Numbered from the stretch's first letter, positions 8,667-17,408 are shown. The stretch: 64,000 nucleotides of DNA from Glaciecola sp049650345 (GCA_049650345.1 JBARZY010000123.1:1-64000), one strand, 5' to 3'. Made by a program: numbers and translations. Notes: a model not told the origin generated them from the sequence alone.

Positions 8667-9692
8667 GTGGCCAAACAAGCACTCGATCATAGATTTAGCG
8701 TGGCTCCAATGCTTGACTGGACTGACCGCCACTGTCGTTATTTTTTAAGATTATTATCTCGCCACACTGTTTTGTATACCGAAATGGTTACCACCGGCGC
8801 AATCATTCACGGCAAAGGTGATTACCTAGGTTTTAGTCACAGTGAGCACCCAGTAGTGCTGCAGCTTGGAGGCAGTAATCCAGCCGATATGGCGCATTGT
8901 GCGCAGATTGCTCAAGATAAGGGTTATGACGAAATCAATATTAACGTTGGCTGCCCATCTGATCGCGTTAAAAATGGCAGTTTTGGCGCATGTTTAATGG
9001 CGACACCTGCTGTTGTCGCAGAGTGTGTCAGCGCCATGCAACAAGCCGTAGATATCCCCGTGACGGTTAAATGCAGAATTGGCATTGATGACATGGACGA
9101 TGACCAAGGCTTGTCTGATTTTGTATTGCCTATAGCCGAAGTTGGCTGCGAGCATTTTATTGTGCACGCCCGCAAAGCATGGCTGCAAGGCTTAAGCCCC
9201 AAACAAAACCGAGATATTCCGCCACTGAATTACGAACGCGTTTATCGTTTGAAACAAGACAACCCGCATTTACAAATTTCAATCAACGGCGGCATTACTC
9301 AACTAGATGATGCTAAAGAACATTTGCAATATGTTGACGGCGTAATGATGGGCAGAGAGGTCTATTCAAATCCGTTTATTTTAAGCCAAGTAGACGCGCA
9401 ACTATACAACGACAACGACGCTGCGCCTTTAACCCGAGACGAAATCGTACATGGTATGACGCAATACATACGCCAAGAAATGAACAATGGCGCGAGAGTG
9501 TGGCACATTGCCAGACACATGCTAGGCTTATTTCAAGGGCAAGCGGGCGGCAAAATTTGGCGTCGATACTTAAGCCAAAACGGTACAGGCAAACATAACA
9601 ACCCAGATTTATTGCTTGAAGGCTTAGCCCAAGTAAAAATTGCACAACAAAAAGCCAAAGAGCATGTGCAATATCCACTCAAACAAGAATAG
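8667..9692 (+). CDS. dusA: tRNA-dihydrouridine(20/20a) synthase DusA
   Basis: FMN enzyme that reduces uridines 20 and 20a in the tRNA D-loop with NADPH. The FSVAPMLDWTDRHCRYFLRL start is diagnostic for DusA; other landmarks are VVLQLGG, ININVGCPSDRVKNGSFGACLM with the catalytic cysteine, and HARKAWLQGLSPK with INGGI for tRNA and flavin binding. The GTG at 8667 was chosen: GAGGT lies about 10 bases upstream and the protein becomes 341 residues, close to E. coli DusA. A TTG at 8595 would add 24 unmatched residues. Downstream lies a PspC gene set, echoing the dusA-pspG arrangement of E. coli. Confidence 0.96.
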   Translation: MAKQALDHRFSVAPMLDWTDRHCRYFLRLLSRHTVLYTEMVTTGAIIHGKGDYLGFSHSEHPVVLQLGGSNPADMAHCAQIAQDKGYDEININVGCPSDRVKNGSFGACLMATPAVVAECVSAMQQAVDIPVTVKCRIGIDDMDDDQGLSDFVLPIAEVGCEHFIVHARKAWLQGLSPKQNRDIPPLNYERVYRLKQDNPHLQISINGGITQLDDAKEHLQYVDGVMMGREVYSNPFILSQVDAQLYNDNDAAPLTRDEIVHGMTQYIRQEMNNGARVWHIARHMLGLFQGQAGGKIWRRYLSQNGTGKHNNPDLLLEGLAQVKIAQQKAKEHVQYPLKQE

Positions 9693-9713
9693 TTCAAACT
9701 ACTTGTTAAAATT

Positions 9714-9750
9714 TGGTCAATTTGCTTAAAACAACTGGTGAAATTGACCA
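9714..9750. repeat. 10-bp inverted repeat between dusA and the psp-like operon
   Basis: TGGTCAATTT (9714-9723) and AAATTGACCA (9741-9750) are perfect inverted arms separated by 17 bases. No T-run follows, so it is not a typical terminator. It lies about 120-155 bp upstream of the predicted sigma-54 start, roughly where an enhancer-binding protein could bind. Confidence 0.4.
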
Positions 9751-9843
9751 CATCACCACAAATTTACTCTTCGAAACATCTCTCAACCCTCACCGAAATT
9801 TATAAAGCCCTGATAAATATATATTTTTTCGATTTTTTATTTT

Positions 9844-9860
9844 TTGGCACGTCTTTGGCT
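9844..9860 (+). promoter_or_regulatory. Sigma-54-type promoter of the psp-like operon
   Basis: TTGGCACGTCTTTGGCT fits the -24/-12 consensus TTGGCACG-N4-TTGCW with one substitution in the -12 box (TGGC for TTGC); the key GG (9846-9847) and GC (9858-9859) are 12 bp apart. A long A/T tract just upstream (about 9815-9845) could bend DNA or bind IHF. Transcription would start near 9871, 80 bases before the first gene. Confidence 0.7.
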
Positions 9861-9951
9861 ATACAGAAAGTGTGACTGCATGGTGCAGCATAGGTAAGCA
9901 AACAAGTTGTCAGCGATACCTTATAAAACGTACACACTTTAGGAAATGACC

Positions 9952-10263
9952 ATGATAATTAATCAAAAACTAGCGGCTTTATTTGTTGTATCAGCTTGTG
10001 CACTTTCAACCCAAGTAAGCGCTCAAGAATCTGCACTTGACCAGATTGTATCTAACTATGTTAACAGTGCTGTTGAAAGCGTATCGGATGATATTGATGT
10101 GCAACTTCAAAAGTCGTTTGCTAGCGCGGCCAATATGTTCTCACTTGAAACAGAAGAGCTTCCTACAGGCAAAGTAACTATTACTGATTTGGTTGCCGAC
10201 ACAGAAAAGAAGACAAAAGAAAGTGAGACAAAACTAAACCAAAAATCAGAAGCTAGCGACTAA
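9952..10263 (+). CDS. Small secreted protein of the psp-like operon, unknown function
   Basis: A 103-residue protein with a signal peptide (hydrophobic segment LAALFVVSACALSTQVSA, cleavage probably after the SA before QES). The mature part of about 80 residues is acidic and then Lys/Glu/Ser-rich, without cysteines or a recognised domain. The ATG at 9952 was preferred to that at 9946 because the AGGAAA Shine-Dalgarno lies 5-6 bases before it and would overlap the upstream ATG. It is the first gene after the sigma-54-type promoter and is followed by a tiny membrane protein and PspC, so a role in envelope stress is a reasonable guess only. Confidence 0.7.
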   Translation: MIINQKLAALFVVSACALSTQVSAQESALDQIVSNYVNSAVESVSDDIDVQLQKSFASAANMFSLETEELPTGKVTITDLVADTEKKTKESETKLNQKSEASD

Positions 10264-10319
10264 TAGTAAGTCAAAAGCCATACACACTTGTAAACAACAG
10301 AACGCGAAAGGAAATCATT

Positions 10320-10436
10320 ATGCTAGCACAAGTCAATTTATTAAGTTTAGTACTGTCGCCGGTACTATTTTATGCGGGAAGCGCCATGTTAATTATGCTG
10401 CTTTCACACTTAAATATAATAAAGGGTGATGCGTAA
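10320..10436 (+). CDS. 38-residue single-pass membrane peptide
   Basis: A short frame that begins with ATG at 10320 behind a good Shine-Dalgarno (AAGGA, 8 bases upstream) and encodes one hydrophobic helix (about residues 7-28: from LLSLVLSP to LIMLLSH) with a short polar tail ending KGDA. It lies between the secreted protein and the PspC gene in the same orientation, so it is probably co-transcribed. E. coli has the phage-shock gene pspG next to dusA; this peptide occupies a similar place but I see no clear sequence match to PspG. Confidence 0.6.
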   Translation: MLAQVNLLSLVLSPVLFYAGSAMLIMLLSHLNIIKGDA

Positions 10437-10505
10437 ATCTATACGCACAATTGTGAATAGCGACGAATCGCCAACCAACTAATACAGTAACCGAGAGGTA
10501 TTTTG

Positions 10506-10706
10506 ATGAAAACCGTATTAAATGAAAAAAGATTTTTTAGAGATGCTCAAAAAGCAAAAGTATCTGGTGTGTGCGCAGGCGTAGCAAAGTATTTTGACGT
10601 GAATGACTGGCTAGTACGAGCAGTGGTACTTGCGGGCTTTTTGATGGCACCGTTCGCTGTCGGCCTAGCTTACGTATTAGGCGTATTATTGCTTAGTTAC
10701 AAATAG
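10506..10706 (+). CDS. PspC domain protein (envelope stress)
   Basis: A 66-residue protein consisting of essentially one PspC domain: the motif KVSGVCAGVAKYFDVNDWLVRAV (shown here only as its ends KVSGVCAG and WLVRAV) is followed by a hydrophobic segment ending in the C-terminus. In the phage-shock system PspC is an inner-membrane sensor/toxin-antitoxin-like regulator that recruits PspA through PspB. No pspA or pspB is nearby. The ATG at 10506 has GAGAGG 7 bases upstream and is better than the TTG one codon earlier. It is the last of three small genes behind a sigma-54-type promoter, matching PspF-dependent control in other bacteria. Confidence 0.85.
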   Translation: MKTVLNEKRFFRDAQKAKVSGVCAGVAKYFDVNDWLVRAVVLAGFLMAPFAVGLAYVLGVLLLSYK

Positions 10707-10943
10707 ATATAAGCGAAAAATCACAACACAATTTATAAGCACGCTTTCTGTACCATACCATTTGGCAAAAAAGTGTAATTTACTGTAACAGCACAAATAG
10801 TCTACAATAGAGAAGTTAGCGTAACTTTACTATATAGAACGGCAATAACGATTGCGATAAGCTTTACAACGTGGTTACACTAGCGCCCTCTTCTTTATAT
10901 TTTTTAATGATCAAGCCACTTTTTACGTGTTAAAAGGACTACT

Positions 10944-11936
10944 ATGAATTCTGTATTTACCACCAAAAATATCAGTGCTATTTTTGCCGCAATTATCCTT
11001 TTATTTTGTTTAGTCGGTTTTTGGTGGAGCTTCGAGCCTAGCACCTTTAATGTAAACGAACGCGCGCAACAGGCAGCACAAGGCTCGAGTCAAAAAGTGG
11101 TGACTGGCTACACCACCACGCAAACACTTATAGACGTATTAGAAACCATGTTAAATAAATCGGGGGGCTATATCACTAACGATATTACACCTCCAGGCAT
11201 AGTGATGGACAATATCCCTAGCTGGGAATTTGGCGTATTAGAAATGAGCCGAGACCTTGCCTTAGCGATGCGTAAAGACTTTAGTCGTTCGCAATCGCAG
11301 TCGATTGATAACGAAGCGCTAGCAAAGGCTCAGCCGAATCTCAATTTTGACAATAATCGTTGGATATTACCGTCTAGTGAGGGCCAATACCAAAATGCCG
11401 TAGAACAACTTTACGTGTATCGCGATCAACTTGGCAATCCACAGTCTACCAATAATCAATTTTACGCACGTGCCGACAACCTGCGCGATTACTTAAAACA
11501 AGTAGAAAAGCGCTTGGGTAGCTTATCGCAAAAATTAAGCGCCAGTGTAGGCACAGAAGTGATCAATACCAATTTAGCTGGCGACAGCGCAGCGACTAAC
11601 TCATCTCCTGAAGCAAACGTGGTCATGAATCAAACAAGTTGGTTTCAGTTAGACAATAATTTTTATGAAGCTCGCGGTGCGAGCTGGGCTTTGCTACACT
11701 TCTTGTCGGCGGTAGAAACCGACTTTGCAGATGTGCTTCGCAAGAAAAACGCCACCGTGAGTTTGCAGCAAATCATTCGAGAGTTAGAGGCGACGCAAGA
11801 GCCTGTATTTAGCCCGATGATTTTGAACGGTGATGGCTTTGGTTTGCTAGCCAATCATTCGTTGGTGATGGCCAATTATATCTCCCGTGCCAATGCTGCC
11901 ATTATTGAATTATCTGAACTTCTCAACCAAGGTTAA
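10944..11936 (+). CDS. DUF2333 family protein
   Basis: A 330-residue protein with one N-terminal membrane anchor (about residues 9-30, IFAAIILLFCLVGFWW) and a large domain that would face the periplasm. The pattern with LIDVLETMLNKSGGYITNDI, PGIVMDNIPSWEFGVLEMSRDL and a later SWALLHFLSAVETDF segment is that of DUF2333, whose function is unknown. The gene has an AAAAGGA Shine-Dalgarno and its stop is two bases from the ATG of the next gene, an outer-membrane barrel, so the two are translationally linked and may act together in the envelope. Confidence 0.88.
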   Translation: MNSVFTTKNISAIFAAIILLFCLVGFWWSFEPSTFNVNERAQQAAQGSSQKVVTGYTTTQTLIDVLETMLNKSGGYITNDITPPGIVMDNIPSWEFGVLEMSRDLALAMRKDFSRSQSQSIDNEALAKAQPNLNFDNNRWILPSSEGQYQNAVEQLYVYRDQLGNPQSTNNQFYARADNLRDYLKQVEKRLGSLSQKLSASVGTEVINTNLAGDSAATNSSPEANVVMNQTSWFQLDNNFYEARGASWALLHFLSAVETDFADVLRKKNATVSLQQIIRELEATQEPVFSPMILNGDGFGLLANHSLVMANYISRANAAIIELSELLNQG

Positions 11937-11938
11937 CT

Positions 11939-12694
11939 ATGAAACACACACTTAAAATAAGCGCATTATTGTGCGCAGGATTGCTCAGCACCGCGGCTAA
12001 TGCAGACACACTCTTAGGCGGTTATGTTGGTGCACAAGCATGGAATATGGGTGCAACGGGTGGCTTCTCTCAAAATGAGAGTATACAAGGCTTTAATTTT
12101 GATGATGAAACTAATATTGGGTTTTATGCCGCATTAGAGCATCCTATTCCTTTTGTTCCCAATATTAAGATTGCGCGCACTAATATGGATACTATGGGCA
12201 CCGCTAATATTGACACCCAGTTTACATTTGGTGGCAATTTATACTTAGTGGACGCAAATCTAGAAACCACAGTGGAAATGACCGCAACGGATTATGTATT
12301 GTATTACGAATTATTAGACAACAGCCTTGTTGCATTAGATGTGGGCATTAGTGCCAAACAAGTTGAAGGTGATTTTATTGTTGTTGATGAAAATGGCAAT
12401 ACAGGCACTGAAAACTTTGATGGTTTTATTCCTATGGCATATGGCAAAGTGCAAATTGGCTTGCCCCTTACCGGTTTAGGCTTGCATGCTGAAGGCAGCT
12501 TTTTGTCTATTGACGATGATTCGTTTACCGATTATCAAGTGGCGTTAACTTACAATTTCGTTGAAACCTTAGCACTCGATTTAACCATACAAGCTGGCTA
12601 TCGCTCAGTTACATTAGACATAGAAGACTTAGACGATATATACGCTGACGTTGAGTTTGATGGTGCTTTTGTAGGCATTGAATTCGACTTTTAA
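11939..12694 (+). CDS. TIGR04219-type outer-membrane beta-barrel protein
   Basis: A 251-residue protein with a clear signal peptide (MKHTLKISALLCAGLLSTAANA), alternating hydrophobic strands, and a C-terminal phenylalanine (FVGIEFDF) that fits the BAM recognition signal. The opening ADTLLGGYVGAQAWNM and the IGFYAALEHPIPFVPNIKI segment are typical of the TIGR04219 family of small Alteromonadales/Vibrio barrels of unknown function. It follows the DUF2333 gene by 2 bases. A hairpin at 12751-12798 ends the transcript or regulates the next operon. Confidence 0.88.
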   Translation: MKHTLKISALLCAGLLSTAANADTLLGGYVGAQAWNMGATGGFSQNESIQGFNFDDETNIGFYAALEHPIPFVPNIKIARTNMDTMGTANIDTQFTFGGNLYLVDANLETTVEMTATDYVLYYELLDNSLVALDVGISAKQVEGDFIVVDENGNTGTENFDGFIPMAYGKVQIGLPLTGLGLHAEGSFLSIDDDSFTDYQVALTYNFVETLALDLTIQAGYRSVTLDIEDLDDIYADVEFDGAFVGIEFDF

Positions 12695-12750
12695 ATTGCT
12701 TTCAGCACAAAACTGAATAAAAAATCAGTTTTAATTCTTTCAAGTTATCA

Positions 12751-12798
12751 AAAAAAATCGCTATCCTTACCACTAATTCGTAAGGTAGTGATTTTTTT
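12751..12798 (+). terminator. Terminator-like hairpin directly before cysJ
   Basis: AAAAAAATCGCTATCCTTAC pairs, with one bulge, with GTAAGGTAGTGATTTTTTT, and the T-run ends at the cysJ ATG. It can be the terminator of the upstream barrel gene. The only Shine-Dalgarno-like sequence of cysJ (AAGGT, 12782-12786) is in its right arm, so folding would hide it. Confidence 0.65.
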
Positions 12799-14601
12799 AT
12801 GTCTCAAAACAACAATACACCGTTTCCATTGTTAAGCGATATGCAACTTAGCACACTCGCGCAAGCAGTGTCTGGCTATAACAAAGAGCAACTTATCTGG
12901 GCTAGCGGCTATTTAGCTGGTGCCGCGGCCGCTCAAGGGTCAAGCGCAAGCGGCCAAGATGTATCTGCAAGTAGTCAAAAGCAAGCGACCATCACCGTTT
13001 TGTTTGGTTCGCAAACAGGTAATTCTAAACATGAAGCACATGCTTTTGCAGAAAACCTTAGCGCGCAAGGCTTAGCCAACAATGTGGTTAGCATGGCCGA
13101 CTACAAACCACGAAAAATTAAAGATGAAAGTCATTTAGTTGTGTTTGTCAGCACACATGGTGAGGGCGATGCGCCAGACGATGCGATTGAGTTACATGAG
13201 TTTTTAGCCAGTAAAAAAGCGCCTAAATTACCTAATTTGCACTATGCAGTGGTTGGCTTAGGTGATACCAGCTATGAATACTTTTGCCAAACAGGCAAAG
13301 ACTTCGATACTCGATTAGCCGCTTTAGGGGCAACCGCCCTGATCCCTCGCCTAGATTGCGACGTTGACTACGCCGAAAGCATTGCAGCATGGTCACAAAC
13401 ATTAACCAGCACGCTGGTGAAATCACTACAACAAGTTACTACCACCGAAGTGGCTGTCAGCACTGCAGCAAATGCCGCAAGTGTGAGTGCCTATACTAAG
13501 CAAAATCCATTCGCAGCTACATTGGTGGGCAGCCAGAAAATTACCGGTCGAGATTCTATAAAAGATATCCGCCATATAGAGATATCGCTTGAAGACTCTG
13601 GTTTACAGTATCAGGTGGGTGACGCCTTAGGTGTGTATTTTAGTAACGATGCAAAAATAGTCGACAGAATCATTGCAGCTACACAAACCTCTGCCAACGA
13701 TACCGTAACAGTAAAAGAAGACAGTCTAACGTTACAACAAGCCTTAGCTGAAAAGCTTGAACTTACATTAAGTTACCCTGGCTTTGTAAAACAGTATCAA
13801 GCCGCTACTGGCGATGCACCATTAGGTGAAATACTTGCTGATAAAAAAGCACTTAGAGCGTTTTTAGAAGAGCGCCAAATTGTTGATATTATAGAGCAAT
13901 TCCCCAACAAAATTGATGCGCAAGCACTTGTTGATGCATTGCGCCCAATTACGCCGCGCTTGTACTCGATTGCTTCGAGCCAAGCAGAAGTAGAAGATGA
14001 AGTCCATTTAACCGTTGCACATGTTAAATATGATGCTTTTGGCACTCAACATCAAGGCGGAGCGTCAGGCTTCTTATCCACAAGATTAGAAGAAGGCGAT
14101 AACGTAAAAGTGTTTGTTGAAAGTAACGATAACTTTAGATTACCACCCGATCCAAACACACCCATCATTATGGTAGGTCCCGGTACTGGAATTGCGCCTT
14201 TTAGAGCATTTATGCAAGAACGTGAAGCGACAGAAGCTAGTGGAAATAACTGGTTATTCTTTGGTAATCCTAATTTCACCCAAGACTTTTTGTATCAAGT
14301 TGAGTGGCAGTCGTATCTTAAGTCAGGCTTGCTATCAAAAATTAGCCTTGCGTTTTCACGTGATCAAGCAAACAAAATTTATGTGCAAGATCGCTTATTA
14401 GAAGAGGGCAAAGCGATATTTGAATGGCTGGAACAAGGTGCACATTTTTATGTGTGCGGCGATGCGATGCGCATGGCAAAAGATGTTGAAACAGCACTTT
14501 TAGATATTATTCAACAATACGGCAATAAAGACCTTGCTGCAGCCAAACAATATTTAACCGACATGCGTAAAGCGAAGCGCTACCAAAAGGATGTTTACTA
14601 A
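12799..14601 (+). CDS. cysJ: Assimilatory sulfite reductase (NADPH), flavoprotein subunit CysJ
   Basis: Alpha subunit that passes electrons from NADPH through FAD and FMN to CysI. In order: an N-terminal segment, an FMN flavodoxin domain (about residues 65-215, starting VLFGSQTGNSKHEA), a connecting domain, an FAD domain with RLYSIASSQ, and an NADPH domain with VGPGTGIAPFRAFMQER, ending in the usual KRYQKDVY. At 600 residues it is full length (E. coli CysJ 599). First gene of cysJIH; its stop overlaps the cysI start by one base. A terminator-like hairpin touches its ATG and may influence its expression. Confidence 0.98.
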   Translation: MSQNNNTPFPLLSDMQLSTLAQAVSGYNKEQLIWASGYLAGAAAAQGSSASGQDVSASSQKQATITVLFGSQTGNSKHEAHAFAENLSAQGLANNVVSMADYKPRKIKDESHLVVFVSTHGEGDAPDDAIELHEFLASKKAPKLPNLHYAVVGLGDTSYEYFCQTGKDFDTRLAALGATALIPRLDCDVDYAESIAAWSQTLTSTLVKSLQQVTTTEVAVSTAANAASVSAYTKQNPFAATLVGSQKITGRDSIKDIRHIEISLEDSGLQYQVGDALGVYFSNDAKIVDRIIAATQTSANDTVTVKEDSLTLQQALAEKLELTLSYPGFVKQYQAATGDAPLGEILADKKALRAFLEERQIVDIIEQFPNKIDAQALVDALRPITPRLYSIASSQAEVEDEVHLTVAHVKYDAFGTQHQGGASGFLSTRLEEGDNVKVFVESNDNFRLPPDPNTPIIMVGPGTGIAPFRAFMQEREATEASGNNWLFFGNPNFTQDFLYQVEWQSYLKSGLLSKISLAFSRDQANKIYVQDRLLEEGKAIFEWLEQGAHFYVCGDAMRMAKDVETALLDIIQQYGNKDLAAAKQYLTDMRKAKRYQKDVY

Positions 14602-16310
14602 TGAGTGATAACAACAAAATTGTTGAAGGTAAGTTATCTGACAATGAGCGTTTAAAAAGTCAGAGCCAACACTTACGCGGCACAATAGTACAAGACTTGA
14701 GCGATCCGGTAACTGGCGGTTTTACGGCTGATAATTTTCAGTTAATACGCTTTCATGGCATGTATCAGCAAGACGACCGTGACATTCGCGGTGAACGTAC
14801 CAAGCAAAAACTAGAGCCATTGCACAACGTAATGTTGCGAGCACGTTTACCTGGCGGTGTTATCACACCAGAACAATGGTTGGTTATTGATAAATTTGCT
14901 GCCGACCACACCATGTATGGCAGTATAAGATTAACCACGCGTCAAACCTTTCAGTTTCACGGCGTACTTAAGCCTAATATTAAATTAATGCATCAAACGC
15001 TTAATGCAACGGGTATTGACTCAATAGCCACAGCAGGCGATGTTAACCGAAACGTGCTGTGTACTTCTAATCCAGTTGAGTCAGCAATACACCAAGAAGC
15101 ATGGGAGTGGGCCACAAAAATTAGTGAGCACTTACTACCCAAAACAAACGCTTATGCTGAAATTTGGCTTGATGGCGAAAAGGTCGAGTCTACTCAAGAA
15201 GACGAGCCGATACTAGGTAATAACTACTTACCGCGTAAGTTTAAAACGACCGTTGTTATTCCTCCGCACAATGACATTGACGTGCACGCTAACGATTTGA
15301 ACTTTGTTGCAATTGCTGAAAAGGGCAAATTAATCGGCTTTAACGTATTAGTGGGTGGTGGTTTGGCCATGACACACGGAGATGAGAGTACATTCCCACG
15401 TAAGGCCGACGATTTTGGTTTTATACCGCTAGATAAAACATTAGATGTTGCCGCAGCAGTTGTGTCTACACAGCGCGACTGGGGAAATCGCGTTAATCGC
15501 AAAAATGCTAAAACTAAATATACCCTTGAGCGTGTAGGCGTTGAGACCTTTAAACAAGAAGTAGAACAACGTGCAAATGTGAGTTTTGAAACCAGTAAAC
15601 CTTATGAATTTACTAGCCGTGGTGACCGCTTTGGTTGGGTAGAGGGTATTGATGGCAAGCATCACTTAACCTTATTTATTGAAAATGGCCGTATTTTAGA
15701 CTACCCCGAAAAAACGCTTAAAACTGGCTGTGCAGAAATAGCAAAAATTCATAAAGGTGATTTTCGACTTACCGCAAACCAAAATTTGATAGTTGCAGGC
15801 GTACCTAGCGATCAAAAAACCGAGATAGAAGCCCTTGCGGTTAAGCATGGTTTACTTGAAAAAGACACAACAAACCAACGCAAAGACTCAATGGCTTGCG
15901 TATCTCTACCTACCTGTCCACTTGCAATGGCAGAAGCTGAGCGTTATCTACCGCAAGCGGTAACCGAAATAGAGAGTATTCTTGCCAAACATGGTCTTGC
16001 CGATGAAAGTATCATTTATCGTATCACTGGTTGCCCCAATGGCTGCGGCAGAGCGATGCTTGCAGAGATTGGCTTGGTAGGAAAAGGACCAAATAAGTAC
16101 AACCTTCATATAGGTGGAAACAGAGAAGGTACGCGTATTCCGAAGATGTACAAAGAAAACATCCTCGACACTGAAATAATGAGCATCATTGATGATCTGG
16201 TAGGTAAATGGGCAAGTGACCGTCAAACAGATGAAAGCTTTGGTGACTATGTAGTACGCGCAGGTATTGTGGCACCGGTTGTTAATTCAGCTAAGGATTT
16301 TTATGCATAA
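14601..16310 (+). CDS. cysI: Assimilatory sulfite reductase (NADPH), hemoprotein subunit CysI
   Basis: Beta subunit with coupled siroheme and [4Fe-4S] cluster that reduces sulfite to sulfide with six electrons. The cluster cysteines are seen in CVSLPTCPLAMAEAERYLP and ITGCPNGCGRAMLAEIGLVG (C-x5-C and C-x3-C), and RLTTRQTFQFHGV belongs to the siroheme-binding region. Length 569 residues equals the family (E. coli CysI 570). It overlaps cysJ by one base (TAATG) and cysH by 8 bases, so all three are translationally coupled. Confidence 0.98.
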   Translation: MSDNNKIVEGKLSDNERLKSQSQHLRGTIVQDLSDPVTGGFTADNFQLIRFHGMYQQDDRDIRGERTKQKLEPLHNVMLRARLPGGVITPEQWLVIDKFAADHTMYGSIRLTTRQTFQFHGVLKPNIKLMHQTLNATGIDSIATAGDVNRNVLCTSNPVESAIHQEAWEWATKISEHLLPKTNAYAEIWLDGEKVESTQEDEPILGNNYLPRKFKTTVVIPPHNDIDVHANDLNFVAIAEKGKLIGFNVLVGGGLAMTHGDESTFPRKADDFGFIPLDKTLDVAAAVVSTQRDWGNRVNRKNAKTKYTLERVGVETFKQEVEQRANVSFETSKPYEFTSRGDRFGWVEGIDGKHHLTLFIENGRILDYPEKTLKTGCAEIAKIHKGDFRLTANQNLIVAGVPSDQKTEIEALAVKHGLLEKDTTNQRKDSMACVSLPTCPLAMAEAERYLPQAVTEIESILAKHGLADESIIYRITGCPNGCGRAMLAEIGLVGKGPNKYNLHIGGNREGTRIPKMYKENILDTEIMSIIDDLVGKWASDRQTDESFGDYVVRAGIVAPVVNSAKDFYA

Positions 16311-17061
16311 TTTGGCTAACGCACTAACAACTGCTGACGTACTAAATATTGATGCGGCTAAAAGCGGCATCGAACAACACAGTAAATCGTTAGAAAAGTT
16401 AACTCCTATAGAGCGGGTAGAATGGGCAATGAAACACTTGCCAGGCACCCACATTGTGTCATCAAGTTTTGGCGCACAATCTGCAGTGATGTTGCACTTA
16501 TTAAATGAAGTAGCGCCCGGCATACCCGTTGTGTTAACTGATACGGGTTATTTATTTCCAGAAACGTACCAGTTTATTGACCAGCTCACCGAAAAGCTGA
16601 ACTTAAATGTGCAAGTATACAGTGCCGCTATTAGCCCAGCATGGCAAGAAGCGCGCTTCGGCAGATTATGGGAACAAGGCGTAGACGGTATAACTCAATA
16701 CAATCAATTGAATAAAGTACAACCGATGAAAAACGCACTTGAATCACTTGATGCGGGCACTTGGTTTGCTGGTTTAAGACGCAGTCAATCTGATAGCCGC
16801 AAAAACCTAAACGTACTCCAAACACAGGGGAAGCAGTTTAAAGTCCATCCTATTATTGACCAAAACAATCAACAACTGCATCAATATATGAAGCAAAACG
16901 ACTTGCCCTATCATCCGCTTTGGGAGCAAGGCTATGTATCAATTGGTGATTGGCATACTACGCGTAAGTTAGAAGCAGGCATGTCGGAAGAAGACACAAG
17001 ATTCTTTGGCTTAAAACGCGAATGTGGTTTACATGAGTTTGGTGACGGTGATGGTATCTAA
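16303..17061 (+). CDS. cysH: Phosphoadenosine phosphosulfate reductase CysH
   Basis: Thioredoxin/glutaredoxin-dependent enzyme that reduces PAPS to sulfite, the step before CysJI. Seen: the nucleotide-binding HIVSSSFGAQSAVMLHL, DTGYLFPETYQF, and the catalytic cysteine in ECGLHEFG at the C-terminus (C241). The paired cysteines of the iron-sulfur APS reductases are absent, so it uses PAPS. The ATG at 16303 has AAGGA upstream and overlaps the cysI stop, giving 252 residues (E. coli 244); the longer frame from 16267 lies wholly inside cysI. Confidence 0.97.
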   Translation: MHNLANALTTADVLNIDAAKSGIEQHSKSLEKLTPIERVEWAMKHLPGTHIVSSSFGAQSAVMLHLLNEVAPGIPVVLTDTGYLFPETYQFIDQLTEKLNLNVQVYSAAISPAWQEARFGRLWEQGVDGITQYNQLNKVQPMKNALESLDAGTWFAGLRRSQSDSRKNLNVLQTQGKQFKVHPIIDQNNQQLHQYMKQNDLPYHPLWEQGYVSIGDWHTTRKLEAGMSEEDTRFFGLKRECGLHEFGDGDGI

Positions 17062-17109
17062 CTAACATCGTTCTCAGGCTAAATAAACCACAGCTGTAAA
17101 TAGCTAATG

Positions 17110-17161
17110 AAAGCCCTGCTGGTGTTAACACGTTAATGTGTTTACGCCAGCAGGACTTTTG
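17110..17161 (+). terminator. Intrinsic terminator after cysJIH
   Basis: A long stem with core CCTGCTGG/CCAGCAGG, extended by A/T pairs, followed by TTTTGCTTT. It closes the cysJIH operon. Confidence 0.8.
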
Positions 17162-17345
17162 CTTTAAGGTATATATATAAATACGTACGTATAGATGATT
17201 CATACTTATAGCTGCGCTATTTCAGACATTCAAACCATCGTTGATAAACGTCTACACAGCACAAAGGCTTATACGAACAAGTATTAGACAATATTTTATA
17301 GTATCCTTGGAAATTACACTGCAAATACATCAATCTTTCATATTG

Positions 17346-17363
17346 CTGTCACATAACTGTAAT
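17346..17363 (+). promoter_or_regulatory. Pho-box-like direct repeat
   Basis: CTGTCAC-ATAA-CTGTAAT has the layout of a PhoB box (two CTGTCAT-like heptamers separated by 4 A/T-rich bases), with one mismatch per heptamer. It lies upstream of a good -35/-10 pair and 75 bases before a small secreted protein. Binding by PhoB is inferred. Confidence 0.5.
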
Positions 17364-17379
17364 ATACATATGATTTAAC

Positions 17380-17408
17380 TTGCATTAGTAGTTATTTTAA
17401 CCTATACT
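17380..17408 (+). promoter_or_regulatory. Sigma-70 promoter of the small secreted protein gene
   Basis: TTGCAT (17380-17385) and TATACT (17403-17408) are separated by exactly 17 bp. Transcription would start near 17415, about 24 bases before the ATG, leaving just room for the AAGGAA Shine-Dalgarno. Confidence 0.65.

Noticed and set aside
8467..8682. 71-codon minus-strand frame between the cyclase homologue and dusA
   Set aside because: No ribosome binding site and overlaps the 5' end of dusA; no family match.
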